DNA of 55,140 nucleotides. It comes from Candolleomyces eurysporus. Taxonomy: Eukaryota; Basidiomycota; Agaricomycetes; Agaricales; Psathyrellaceae. Numbering within the stretch: the first letter of the stretch is position 1; each line of letters begins with the position of its first letter. Shown here in pieces: positions 12,788 through 24,405 of this stretch. The notes under the pieces are model-generated. The model did not search any database. It was not told the origin of the DNA and saw only the letters and a program-made list of their open reading frames with translations. Location: contig JANBPK010001231.1 of assembly GCA_027579435.1 (NCBI GenBank), positions 1 to 55,140 on the forward strand, given 5' to 3'. Made by a program: the position numbers and the translations under genes.

Positions 12788-13806
12788 CTAGAATTCACAA
12801 ATGTAAGGTCGTACCTCTAGACGTCTCCGACGCTCTTCAACTATCCGCTCAGCCCGAGTCCAAGAGTCATCCCCAACAGACCGTCCTACCAAGTCACTCA
12901 TCAGCTCCGCACCGCTACGCACAACCACCGGGTACTTGGGACGCCCAGGAACTTCTTTCAACGGGGTCAATGAGGCGACGACGGCTCGGATATCGACCTC
13001 GCCTTTGCAGATAGCCTTGACATCTTCCGACTCGACAATCTCTTCAAAATCTAGCTCGTAATAAGGCCAAATGATGAAGAAGAGTAAGGATGGAGGGCAA
13101 TATGAAATGACCGTTCTGACTAGCTCGACCGGCTGCGGGGAGGCCCTGGAGCGGACATCTACCGAAATGTGGGTAAGATGCTTTAATGTTGAAAGAGCAT
13201 CCCATCTCCAGACTACCCATTGTGCGCCTTGGTCATGGGTGATATCCAAGTGTGTGATGTCGTGGAAAAGACGGTGAGAGAAGTGTTGCTGTTTCGGAAT
13301 CATGTCTGTGAGGGATAGACGGCGGAGAGTGGGTAGGGGGGTGGCAAAAAACTGCGTCGCGCGATTCTTCAGATGGAAGAAGAAGAAAGAGGACCAAATC
13401 CCCAGTGTTTCGAGATTGCGGCACGCTTTGAGGATCGCCAACGTCGTCTCTCCAGTTCCATCTACAAAGTCCACAACAACGGCCTTGACGTGCAGCGCCA
13501 AATAGTCTGCAGATTTGTTAGACCTCGGGTCACCCCAGATTGTGCGGCACAGCATTCTTGTCGATATTGGATTGGACAGGATAATGCTCCTGTAAATCAT
13601 GGGTTCNACCCTGCGAAACGTAGACGAAGAGGTTGAGACGCTTTGTCAACGATGAGCTCGATCTTCACTCACCACAACTGCACCTTCTTAGATACAAGGG
13701 CGCACGATGGACCATCGCCTGCTTCAGCTGCCAACTCAAAGATAATCCGGCTGATTTCTTCAGGTAGTAGCTCAGAAGATTGAAAGGAATCGCTCAAAGG
13801 ATTCAT
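12788..13806 (-). CDS. F-box-like/LRR-like protein, family member 3
   Basis: ATG at 13806 (MNPLSDSFQSSELLPEEISR) opens an F-box-like exon. An in-frame ATG also exists at 13869 but family alignment favours 13806. A 62-nt intron (13611-13672) splits the conserved Trp codon. Exon 2 is a clean 270-codon frame with LALHVKAVVVDF, HRLFHDITHLDITHD, LTHISVDV, then GEVDIRAVVAS and W-RAERIVEERRRRLE, ending at 12788. One N near the intron acceptor. It lies in the same orientation as and directly upstream of member 2. By length (about 315 aa), exon structure and signature it belongs to the same family; it is one of the more divergent copies in the central repeats. Confidence 0.8.
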
Positions 13807-14019
13807 GGTGATGGTTGGAGGATAAGAAACCTTTGATGGCAGCGATCGCCCACAATCATGATTGGTCACGCTGACCTCAACCTCCTGACATTGGCGCTAC
13901 AGTCCTACACGAGTTGTATATGTCTATCTATGCNCAGAACGGCACCTCAAAGCATCTCCGCGTCGCCTACTACTGCTACACGAAACGCCGATGTNCACGA
14001 TCGTCGAATTTATAGCCGT

Positions 14020-15987
14020 TTAACGCCCAGAAGGAGAACGAGCGTCGTTGAATAGCGGCAGAACTAAGTCCTGGTCATCCTCACGATTTTCCTGACTCAT
14101 CCTCCGAGAGCTACCATCCGATACTCCTTTATCGTCGTTGGGATCTNCGTCATGGTGAAGGACGCCATCTTCGTATGGCTCAAGGTTGTCGCCTTCAGAA
14201 ATCCGGAGAAGACGGGTAGTGGACTCGTCATTCAAAGAGAGCTTGGGTGCCTGCTTTTTAGATAGCTGGAGCGTAANCCCAAGTCAGCTTGCATCCGNGC
14301 AGGAAGAAATGGANATGAGGTAGCTTACAGCAGTGTAGATTGCCGAAAAGATAATNAGGACTGTTCCGATGGCAGANAGCAGCGANGGAACCGTGTTGAA
14401 GAATATACGTTCAAAGATAGTTGCAAACACAATCTACAAAAAATTAGGTACTCGGTGAGAAAATATGTTGAGNNGCGAGACGTTACCTGNGTGTAAATAG
14501 CCATGCTTCCTCGACTTGCTGTTTCACGNTGCAGTCCCATGGTCAGAAGAATCTAGCACAGCTTGTCAGCGGCGGGGAGCAGCAAATGACGACTGCCCTT
14601 ACCTGAGCGAAGAAGCCAAAAAGTCCAATCATTAAAAGCATAGCGAGCCATTCGACTTTCGTAGGGATGATAAATTTCTCCCCCGTGACGATCATCCTAT
14701 TAAGCGTCTCCGGATTAGCNAATGCGGGCATTGGCAAAGAAACAGACGCTACGGACGCGACGGTCGAGGCAATAACGCATTGGCTTGAGAAGGAAGTGAT
14801 AGCGTGCATGGCATGCGCTCTATTCCCTATCGCACGAATACTAGTGTCTAAATCGAAATGGTGAGCAACAAAACAGATGCGTNCTTTGAGGCGACGTACA
14901 NGCACCAGTCGCTCCCAATACTCCGAGTAGTGCAGCACTAGTATCACGAAACAGTCAGAAAAAAGCCAAAAGGAAATTGCTAAAAACACTCACCCAACCG
15001 CTAGCATTCGCTCGGAGGGCGTGACAACTTTACTTCCGCCTGTGGAAGGTAGTAAAATCCCCTCATCTTCTGGTTCCAGAAACTTGAGAGGAGCATTACC
15101 TGGTTCTCCAAAGAGAGAAGCAGGTCGCGCGATAAGAATAACCCCAATCAGACTGACGACTGTTTCATCATATTCGAACTTGTATTCAGCCCGGATATGA
15201 TGAATGCAATGAAGGACGTACCGGCAGCCAACGACTGCTTAACCGAAAACGTTTCTCCTAAAAATAGGGCGCCAGCGATAGCTGTGCACATCGGTACGAG
15301 GAAGGTTAGTACTGTAGCATCTGAGAGGGAGAGGTATTGCAAGGAATAATAAATTCCGAAAAGGCCGAAGAAGCTACCGTCGAGTTCAGCGACACACCAA
15401 TAAGTCGACGAGGTCCTGGAGACATACCCAGAGAATCCTCTGAAGACCAGGAGGAGACGAATCCCCTTTGGTCCAAACACCGGGTCCGGTACTTTGGTCC
15501 ATATCCTATTAATGCATTTCGGAGTCAAGGTCCGTTCACAAAGAATTCGGAAACGTAGCCGAACGCACATGTAAATGAAACAGCAGATGTAGGTGATTGA
15601 CTGGGGTCAGTGAGGTGTGAATTCAGAGGAGTGCAGCATGAGCAAAACCGTGCACACCATTCGAACAGCAATTAGCTTGAATTCCTTAGTTAGTAATCGA
15701 GACGACAAGCATTCGAGTGGCATACCTGGATTGCAGATACTGGTGGGTCGATACTGTTCAGTTGCTTGACCGACGCGTTCATTAGGGAGAAAAAGGCTTG
15801 AGAACAAGCTACGAGAAGTAACCCAGTGTTCATTTTCAAGAACGACCCAAAGCCTGGCCATATTCNTNGCGACCTCGTTGGCGTTGTTGAGGGAAAATTT
15901 TCGTCTGCTGGAATGTCGGTTTCTTCTGAGGCTTCGACTCTCAGCTGTCTCGTTTCGTGATCATGAACGTGTTCGTTACGGGGCATA
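14020..15987 (-). CDS. EamA/DMT-superfamily multi-pass transporter 2
   Basis: ATG at 15987 (MPRNEHVHDHETRQL) opens an acidic N-terminus followed by NTGLLLVACSQAFFSLMNAS and DPPVSAIQ, matching transporter 1 exon for exon. Later exons give VPDPVFGPKGIRLLLVFRGF, YYSLQYLSLSDATVLTFLVP-MCTAIAGALFLGE (written here in parts), SLIGVILIARPASLFGEPG, a linker VVTPSERMLAVG, LAMLLMIGLFGFFAQV, ILLTMGLQRETASRGSMAIY in part, and IVFATIFERIFF. A hydrophilic tail of about 75 residues, longer than in transporter 1, ends at 14020. Roughly 15 Ns occur, several in introns. The opposite orientation to transporter 1, with two F-box-like genes between them, suggests an inverted duplication. Function: membrane transport of an unknown small metabolite. 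Confidence 0.75.
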
Positions 15988-17020
15988 GTAAAGGATTGGT
16001 TTCTCGGTGGTGGTGGATAAGAAAAGAGAGTGCTGAACGAGCGCCTCAGGCACCTCACTAGGCCTCACTCTTGAAGCGATTTGCACCCGTGGTAGATAGG
16101 GGTGANATGCCCCAAATGTGGTGGAAAGCGGGATGGCGACTTCTCCGAGCCATCATTTTGCTGTTCGTCGTCNAAAAGTCTTCAATAATGTGGTTGTATA
16201 ATCCTGTAGAACATCCATAATGAGGCCCTGTATCCATTGAGCAGCAGGAGTCGTGGTGAGGGACAGAAGCAAGCACTCAGAGATGCTGGCATGCCAGCAT
16301 CGGACTCGGGAGGATACGGCGCGGCTTACCGCCATCAGACAAACATTCGCAATGCACGGCATCGGCATCTTCGCCGATAGCTCGCTTTGACCGCCATCGG
16401 CGAAGTGCGATTCACAGAAAACACAAACNTTCAGTAGATCTCCTTGTTCCTCCTTGTTCCTACTATGGACTAATTCACAGAGATGTCCAGCCGCCGATTC
16501 TGACGGGCCGATTGTCATGAGACCGTTGTCACTAAAACCTCCTTCCCAAGGCTCTAGACATGGATTCATTTCGGCCACGATTGTCAAGACATTTGACTTT
16601 GATTTGACTTTGATATTCATTATGTGCGGGCTCTACAGCGGTCCAGGCACTTTGACAAAGAAGGAGAAGGACCTTCTTTGATTGTCCAGCCTCAAGCTTC
16701 TGGCTTCTTGGCGTAGACTCTTACTTGGGGCGGCATTATCCTACTCCGTCACGCCAATCACCCAACGGGATTTTCAAGCTTTCTCACCAACAAGANATAT
16801 CCAGGCAGAAGGCCCAACAGAGAAGCGCGGAATCACGGGANAGACATTTGTGTTTTCACGCGATGTACGAGGACCCGGACAGAAGTCAATTTGAGACAGG
16901 TTATTGACACTTGTAGATACCCACACAGTCCTTCCAGAACATAGTACGAACATCAAGGAAATATATCAGGAACCCAGAGAACATCGTTGATAAGAAAATT
17001 GGTCAGATTGAGTTCACTGT
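15988..17020. other. Intergenic region, no feature seen
   Basis: About 1 kb upstream of transporter 2 and downstream of the priA-like gene. A minus frame at 16153-16620 has no recognisable domain and contains Ns. Nothing else is supported. Confidence 0.5.
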
Positions 17021-17837
17021 TCACTTCTTCAGACCGTACTCCGCTGCGAGAACATCTTCCGCAATGGAGAAAACGCTAGTCTGCTTCCGTTCGATGGCGT
17101 TGCAAGTTTTGCCATCCGGACCGACCTCGTATCCCGGCATGCATTTCCTGACGAGGCAAGAACCCTCGACACAGCCAACGTCGGAGACTCCTTCGATAGC
17201 AGTACAGTCCTGCCCTCCACTCTTGGCCAGCTCGTTGGTGACGGAGACAAGGCAGCCACCGCCTAGAATGATCGTTAATATCAGCAATCCAACGCCCGTT
17301 TATCAATTCAGAAATGAGTTAGATACTCACAGCTCTCGAGGTCCTTCTGAGTGTTAACGCATTCCCAAGACCCGGTTGCGCGTCCAAGGATACCACACGC
17401 CGTGTAGCCAACGGGGCAATTTGCATCCGCCGCAGCCAAATCACGCTTGGGGTGACCTTTGCTGGGGCAGGCTTTGACGATACCACACTTCCCATTGCAC
17501 TCCGTGTGGGGCCAAGTGCAAACGCACTTAATAGGAGCAATGATAGGGAAAGGTGTGTATCTAACAACGAACGTCAATTCCATTGCAATTATCAGCTCGA
17601 AGACAAGGAGACAGCCTACCCGTCGGTGCAAATAAACCCACAGGGGTTGAAGAGCTCACACTTGGGAGTTGAGTGAGGCGGAAACTTGCAGTACTTTGGG
17701 CACGCAAACGGAGGGGGAGGTTTCGGGGGAGGAGGTTTGCCAATACCGCCCCCAGTCCTCGCGACGAGCTCCTCACCGTACGCGACGGACGAAAGTGCCA
17801 GAACGGCGAAGAGCGCTCCAGTGAAGAAGGATTTCAT
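17021..17837 (-). CDS. priA-like cysteine-rich secreted protein
   Basis: Three exons. Exon 1 from ATG 17837 encodes a signal peptide (MKSFFTGALFAVLALSSVAYG) and a Pro-rich linker, then CPKYCKFPP and a Cys pair region. After a 59-nt intron come TPFPIIAPIKCVC, then CPVGYTACG and ECVNTQKDLESC. A second intron splits the Cys codon, and exon 3 gives GGCLVSV, DCTAIEGVSDVGCVEGSC, MPGYEVGPDGKTC and ends at 17021. The sequence order CPVGYTAC / ECxxTxxDLESCGGC / DCTxIxGVxxVxCVxGxC matches the Lentinula edodes priA family of cysteine-rich proteins linked to fruiting. It is predicted to be secreted or in the cell wall. The exact biochemical role of the family is unknown. Confidence 0.8.
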
Positions 17838-19128
17838 GGCTGAAAGTACCAAGTACGAGGGAGGCTCCTGCGGGACACAATACCTACCCACCTGCTTTAT
17901 ACGNAAATCGGTCTGGTTTGTTCCATGTGTGACGGCGTTAGGCGCGGCCCCATTACATCCGCAAGGTTCAGAACTCAATTGTGCCGAAAGTTCCTGAATC
18001 TGAGGCTTGACTTCTCGAGATAGAGCGGGAAAATCACAAATGCTCCATAACACTTGACAGATTGAAAGGAATAACAAGGTCCAGAATGGTCGACGGATGA
18101 TAGATAGCAGAACTAGTCAGCAGTTGGCCATTTGCGAATCCGATGGGTGCGCCAGTCGGCGTGTCCGACCAAAACGTACGACGCCACGAGATTTTCTATA
18201 GAGAAGTCGCGGCAAGTATCAGCTCGCGGAGTACAAGGTGTTGGACGATGTGGCGATTTAGAGCATCCGTTCTTTTAGCGTGCAACTAAGGCGCAAGTCA
18301 TGACGTTGCTAAGGCCTCGAGAGAAATAGCAGATCAATTCCCCTCAGATACCGTCTGAACGAGTCTCCCTGCACTATCCAGAAGAGCTGAAGTAGCATTC
18401 TATCATCAAAACCACTAAGCCAGGAAGCCCAGGTCTGAGTACCATGAGAAGCCCAAGGAGGAAGCTGCGAGCCAACTCAGCGAAATCAAACTATGGATAA
18501 ACTGAAGCAGTCCTGGGTTTTGAGGAAGATGGCCTCAGCTGCTGGAAATAGCCAGAGGCTGTTTTGATTTACACACCTTACGTGCTTTTTCATGAATCAC
18601 TACAAACACGCTTCCAGTAAGCCGCCGACCAGCCTGGAGCGGATATAGGACGCATCAGAACATGTCGAGCCTCTAGCAGCAGGACCGGTTACGAAGCTGA
18701 GCAACGAATCGGCAGAGAAAGACGTTCAAGACAAATTGCTGTGACATTCGCTTTGAAACCCCCGTTTGATGCAAACCACTTCCATACGAGTCAGACAGAT
18801 TACGGTAGCTGGGAAATGCGTCCGAGAACTCGCACCTTGGGCCCGATGCATACCAAGCTGCGAGGCTATTGACAACTGAAACACCGACGTTTGAGCGGTA
18901 GGTGTGAGTGACAGCCAGGTGCGAGTCGAGGATTTGTTTTGACAAGTTGGGACAAGACTCCAACCACCATTGATAACGCGGCCAAACATCCAACAAACTT
19001 CAGAATTCTCACCGCACACAACGGCAGTCATGCACGGTCACCGTTCTGACAGGACAATACATATTGCAGTACATGGGACTCGCTCGCCCTATATCACCTA
19101 GACGTCTCTTTATCATTGATCCCTCGCT
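17838..19128. other. Intergenic region, no feature seen
   Basis: About 1.3 kb between the divergently transcribed priA-like gene and the F-box gene at 19129. Small minus frames at 18673-19031 show no domain. Confidence 0.5.
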
Positions 19129-20522
19129 ATGGACGATCTCCCTCCCGAGATTCTAGCAACCGCATTCGAAAGTGGGGTTCTGACTTGGGGCATCCGCTTC
19201 CTACCTGCAGTTTGTCTTGTCTGCAGAGATTGGAATAGTGTCGTTCAAAATACACCCCACCTATGGGGTATCATCCAGGTTACCAAGAGCTCCAAGGTCA
19301 ACCGCTTGCTGGACCAAATCCTCAAAGCCAAGGATGCACCATTGTCAGTGTACATCTCAACATTAGCGTCGGATATGGTATCGATGACTCCCGTACTGGC
19401 GGCCCTCATCCGAAGATGCAGCCAATGGGCCAAAGCAACTGTATCCTCAGAGATTCTTGGACAATGCCGGTGGACCGCAATGTTCAATACTCTTGAAGAA
19501 TTGCAGCTTTCGACCCCTGGTGTTCCGGGGGAACTTTTCTTCAAGCTATCAGAGAACGAGATCCCTCCCTCTGGCAGTCCTGCCCTTCGTGTCCTTTCCA
19601 TGATAGGGTGGTACGAAGACGGGTCCTGGACAAAGCATCTACTCTCTCCATCCCTGCAACACCTCTGCCTTACCCCAGGTTTCGATAACAAAATCCCTGT
19701 CATAAACATGCTAGACCAGCTATCCAGGACTCCGAATGCGCGAATAATTGAATTCCAACAGGTGGTTTATCAGAATCAACCTGCCGGCCTCGACTCAACA
19801 GTCGTTCACCTAGACAGGTTGATCTCCCTCGAGCTCAACTTTATCAATTACCCATCCCTCCTCCTCTCCTATATTGCCTGTCCCTCACTCCAAAAACTAA
19901 TTATCGGTCCCCGTCTGCAATATGAGCCCGCTGGCCACGACAAATCCCTCACAACACTTGCACCATTCCTCTCCCAGTGGTGTCAGCCCGGGTTCGTCCC
20001 TACATCTCTCCATACCCTCGAGCTCTTCCGATGCATGCAACCCTCCGATATTCCGTATCTCATTCGCTTCCTTGCACAGCTGCCTAGCCTCGTCGTTCTT
20101 GATCTTGACGACGAAGCTCTCGACGATTCCCCAGAACGGATCACAGATGAAGACAACGTATTCAGGGCTCTCTCTTCTCCTGAAGGAGCTCGAAGTGGAA
20201 TTGGAGGATGGCTATGCCCATTGCTCATGGCCTTCCACTTCGAGAACGTCAACATCCGCTTTCAAGACCTCCTTGACGTCGCTAGGGCTCGTGGGTGTAA
20301 CAGTTCAAGCACCGGTGGTGTGTCAGGTGCACCAAGGACCCTTCGATCGGTAATTGGTCTTCTGTGTTCAGAAGGAGCCATGGAGGAAGCCAAGGAGTTT
20401 CGTGAACTCCTCGAAGAAGCTTCCTGTAACTGCTGGGGATGCGCTCTGGATATGGCTAGTAAGTATTTGTCCAAACCTATGCGCGATCATCATCTCATCC
20501 AATTTTATTGACAGTGATGTAA
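19129..20522 (+). CDS. F-box domain protein (classical agaricomycete type)
   Basis: ATG at 19129 opens directly into an F-box: LPPEILATAFESG, then CLVCRDWNSVVQNTPHLWG (residues about 4-45). It is followed by about 410 residues of LRR-like sequence with LRVLSMIGWYED, LQHLCLTPGF, LISLELNFINY, LHTLELFRCM and LVVLDLDDEAL. The uninterrupted frame stops at 20511. A canonical small intron at 20459-20514 (GTAAGT, TTGAC branch, ACAG) would instead give the end LDMAMM with stop at 20520-20522, and I prefer that model. It is not related in exon structure to the F-box-like family elsewhere in the window. Expected role: SCF ubiquitin-ligase adaptor. Substrate unknown. Confidence 0.85.
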
Positions 20523-20588
20523 CGCAAAGGTCCTGCGTTTGAGCAGTGACCCAACCACCCTGTCTATAATCCTGCCGAAAATATAAAC
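20507..20588. repeat. Diverged direct repeat, copy A
   Basis: Segment ATTGACAGTG ... GTTTGAGCAG ... GTCTATAATCCTGC ... ATATAAA. It shares most positions, with the same internal spacing, with copy B exactly 900 bp downstream. It overlaps the last intron acceptor and 3' end of the F-box gene. Confidence 0.7.
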
Positions 20589-21624
20589 TGATCTTCAGTC
20601 CATCGGCAAAGGAGGCCCCAGGGATACTTCCGGATCCGCCTTTCCCTTGCAGGCCGGAACCCCAAAAAACCGTCTACTCTCCCTTCAGCACTCCCTCCCT
20701 CTTACGCTTAGTTTTGGCAATCAAATTTCAGTTTCTCCTTCGTAACAAAGAAGTCCCTTTGCGCTCGATCAACATCGACAAAAAAGGTGTGATAATAAAT
20801 TGATTGTAGACGAGAGCTGTTTTGTTACTTGACGTTTAGACATCCTCGAAGTATGAAACCCCAAATTGATGTGCAATTACCGTAAAAAAACGATGGTGGC
20901 GGCTTTCAATAGTCAGAGATGACTCTCTGGAGTGGAAAAGGGCGGGAAGAAGTTAATCACCGAAAGTCTCCTCAAAAGTTAGAAAGGACTCACGTTCAGA
21001 AGCGCAAGCGCCGGTCCGAAGCGGACAACACCACGTTCCTTCAACCCCTTCAACGCATTGAGCACCTCGAGGTCGTGACGAGAAATACGGGAAGCAAACT
21101 ATTTGGCTCCAAGCGTTGCGAAAAGGATAAGCGCTGCAATCGCAATTATCTCCTGTGCTTCCCTTGCCGACTGGGCTATAGGCGAATAATAATAAAGCGG
21201 GGACCTTCCAGCATCGAGCGCCAATCTGAAACCTCCCCGTAATCCCGAATCCCCATCCTCAATATGGCCGCCAGAAAGAACGAAGTCAATAGGATGGGAT
21301 GAATCCGACTGTTCTTAAGCTTGTTGCCATCGTTGTTTTCTCTGGCAAGAAATATCCGACTGCCTTCTGGGTATCCTGGATAGTCATGGTGTCAACTTAT
21401 CATATCATTGACAGTGGCCCAGCGCGCCGGCTCTGTGTTTGAGCAGCGAGCAACGCCAGCTGTCTATAACCCTGCATATAAATTAAGTATCGTCGAATCG
21501 TGATAGTAAATCAACCCTCTTCAGCGGCACCTCCACCTCTCCTCCTTTCCACACCCTGCGTCTTATCGCGGTACGCCTGCGTTCCCGGCGTGCCTGTTTG
21601 CGGAAGCTCACGAAGGCCTAGGTC
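20523..21624. other. Intergenic region
   Basis: About 1.1 kb between the convergent F-box gene and TVP38 paralog 1. Apart from the 80-bp direct-repeat copy at 21407 no gene is supported. Short frames at 20919-21242 show no domain. Confidence 0.5.
21407..21485. repeat. Diverged direct repeat, copy B
   Basis: Contains ATTGACAGTG, GTTTGAGCAG, GTCTATAACCCTGC and ATATAAA in the order and spacing of copy A. It probably marks the 3' end of a lost second copy of the F-box gene. Confidence 0.7.
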
Positions 21625-23215
21625 TTATGGAAACGGGCGCCGAGGTTGGGAAGCCTCCATCGGCGGAAGCAATGCTAACTGAGACGATCCAGCCTGCCTC
21701 GGATTTTGATCCCGAAGGTTATCGTTGCTGGAGTTGAACATGATTGTGCTTTCTGAGCCCATAATTGATGGTCCGTTCCCAGAAGCGGCCGTGAGGTACG
21801 GGTGAGTCGTGGAGGAAGAGGCTTGAGTGAGCTTGGCTTGCCTGTAAGGGCACGAAAATGGGAGGTCAGTTCTGTTGTGGAGACCAACTCAAGCAAGCGA
21901 TTGTTGACACACCTAGCTTTGCGCCTCTTGTATATAACCTGCGGCTTAGCCCTGTCCATCTGACGGCCGATATACCATGTCGCAACAGCGGTGATAAGCA
22001 AGATAACAGCCAAAACGACGCTGGTAACAATCCTCTCCGTACTACTTCTCATTTCTGGGAGCAGGCATGAGAGATCTTGAATCAGGCAGCTGGGAGGTGG
22101 CGTGCATACCGGATCGCGATCGCAGCAAGATGACACCAAGGTAGACTCCAAGAGCTTGCTTAGGCAGCGAGAGAAGCGTCGAAATTGAAAAGAGAAATAT
22201 ACTCACTCCGCAGGTTGAGAATATCGGTGTGGTAGCTGTGTTTATACAGGTGAAATCAGCGTTCGTCCAAAAGGATACACGTCCAGTCGGCTTACTCTGA
22301 GCAGGGATCGCACTCAACCGCGCTATCAGGGCGATTCGAATGCTTCCGTCGCGGACGACTTGGGCTAGGCAGGCATGCGAGATGTTCGTAAGTTCCGGTT
22401 TTTCATCGCGGGTGCGGAAGAAGAATTTTGACGCACTGTGGAAAGATAAATTCGTTTAATACGGGAAGGGAAGCCAAGTCATGAGGCAATCTTACTAGAA
22501 AAGCCCAATGTCACCGAGGAAAGTTCCACCAGCAACAATCCCAAACCCGATCCCGAGACCCCACACAAAGCCGCATAGGAGAGCGACAATCGTGTGGCCG
22601 AACAGCTGCGAAAGGTGCAAACAAAGATGGTAAGGTGGATTTCAACGTGCGACACGGGAAGCAATCGGTGCTCACAGGTGGGAAGGATATCACGATGAGT
22701 ACGGCTATTGGAATGGCAAAGGCGCCCGGGGTGCTAAGACAGACTGGTAAGTCCAAGCCCGATGTTGAACTCACGTGAATCTCGCCTACTCGTGAAGCCA
22801 TGTTGCTGCGGGTGCCAAAGTTCGCACTATTTGCTTGTCATATATCCATGCGAGTGCAATCAAAGCGATGAGGATGACGACAGCAACGAAGAACCCTGTA
22901 GAGACAACAATTGTCAAGTCCGAGGCTTGCAAGCAATAGGATTTTGAACGCACATAGCCGTTCTCTCGAGTTCCCCCAGCCGTTCGCGGCTGGCTTGAGC
23001 TCTCTAAGTTCACTAGGCGTCGGACTCGGGGTCCTTCCCGCTAATCCATCGCTACGAGGATCGGAGTTCCCAGCTTCGACGACTTCCCGAGAGCTGACGT
23101 TGCCTGCGTTATGGTGATGGCGGTGTGGTATGGGGTTAAGTGGATGGCCGTGCAGGCCAACTTTGACCGCCGTTGAGGAGCCCTGCCTGGTATGACGACC
23201 TCCGGGGCCTGACAT
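21625..23215 (-). CDS. TVP38/VTT-domain Golgi-type membrane protein, paralog 1
   Basis: ATG at 23215 (MSGPGGRHTRQGSSTAVKVG) begins a hydrophilic His/Pro-rich N-terminus with DPRSDGLAGRTPSPTPSEL. Downstream exons give a first membrane helix (FFVAVVILIALIALAWIYDK), PIAVLIVISFPP, a VTT-domain core (GLGFGIVAGGTFLG-type, near 22500-22600), LSAIPAQ, FSISTLLSLPKQALGVYLGV, and a last membrane helix before YKRRKAR. It aligns exon by exon with paralog 2 at 29135-31072. The C-terminal tail is cut short: the paralog continues after PRRP, whereas here a one-base shift gives PFP and a stop at 21625-21627. Expected location Golgi/vesicle membrane, as for yeast Tvp38; molecular activity uncertain (VTT proteins include lipid scramblases). 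Confidence 0.75.
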
Positions 23216-24405
23216 GGGGGAAGGATTGGTTGTTTTGGTCGAAGATCAAGTTGGAACTATGTAGTCGTCTTTCGAGGGCAGTTTCTGCCTGCAAAACGCG
23301 AAAGAAGTGAATGCACACTGGCTATCCCGAATCCGTTCCTCGGACAGAGGGGCTTGACATGTCGAGCTGGTGAGTTACAAGTCTTTAAATAAGGGAATAC
23401 GTTAGCAGGCACGACACGCCAAGAGTACCAGGAAATGATTTGGTACCTTATTCAGATCCAAATGCGACTATTGACGCCGTGCTCTTGCCTTCGGGTCTGT
23501 TGCTGTGCATTTTCTGGAAAATCAGTCGCCTCGATCCCGCCAATCTGCACCGCCAACCTCACTGTCTTTGGTTCATCCATGATGCGGCGTTTAACTCATC
23601 TTCTATTCTACAGCACCGAGGGTGAGATTTCCCTTCGCAAACTTCCTTTGAAAAGCGTTGTAGTGGCGAACACGGCCAGGCCGCTCTTCTTTCCAACGCG
23701 CCTATCGTTTACATAGCAGATGCCCTCACTTCTGAGTCGTTGCAGCTCAGATCACAACTCGACACGGAGCCCTCGTGCTCCACCATTCCTCGGCCCTCGG
23801 TGTACCCACAGCCTTAGGTTGAGGAAGACAGGAACGAAAAGCCTGCCAGTACGCTGGAAGGCTGAAACAGAGCCATTTAGGTGCGAGAGGAGGGGTTACT
23901 CCAAGGAATTCCTCTGCTCTACCAGCCCCTTCGACAGCGGGTGGCTGCATGAGTCTCTGCCTCATAGTAAAGTGAGTCCTCGAGCTGCCTGATGGATGAG
24001 TACCAGCTTGACAAAGTGTTTTGAAAAATAAAAAGATACAGCAGCGTCGACAGCGTAAGGAGGGGCACGGGCCATTGACACCGCAACCAAGCGATAGGGA
24101 GATAATTCTTGATAGCTCTACAGCAAGCGTCCGTTGCAAAAGCGGCGTGGTGGTGTACATCAGCCAAATTCTTTCCAGTGAGACTCTCGTTTATACAACG
24201 AACACCTTTGCTTCCGGGTCGCAGCATCGCCTTCAAGCAAACCTCGACATGCAAGGTGTCCATCCCGCAGTTCCTTGGTGTTCCCGCATGCGTCGGGAGG
24301 TCGGTGAAGGTGAAACAGAGCAGTAAAGGAGTTCATATCAACTATCACAACCAACAGGCGGATTCGCGATTGAGAGCAACTGCGTCTGTGGGCTAAGGCT
24401 GGTAA
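23216..24405. other. Intergenic region, no feature seen
   Basis: About 1.2 kb upstream of TVP38 paralog 1 and downstream of F-box-like member 4. Frames up to 137 codons (minus 23747-24160, minus 23919-24263) overlap one another and show no domain. Confidence 0.5.

Noticed and set aside
23747..24263. Overlapping minus-strand frames of 137 and 114 codons with Cys-rich or hydrophobic stretches
   Set aside because: No signal peptide, family motif or splice-consistent continuation; two frames over the same bases cannot both be coding.
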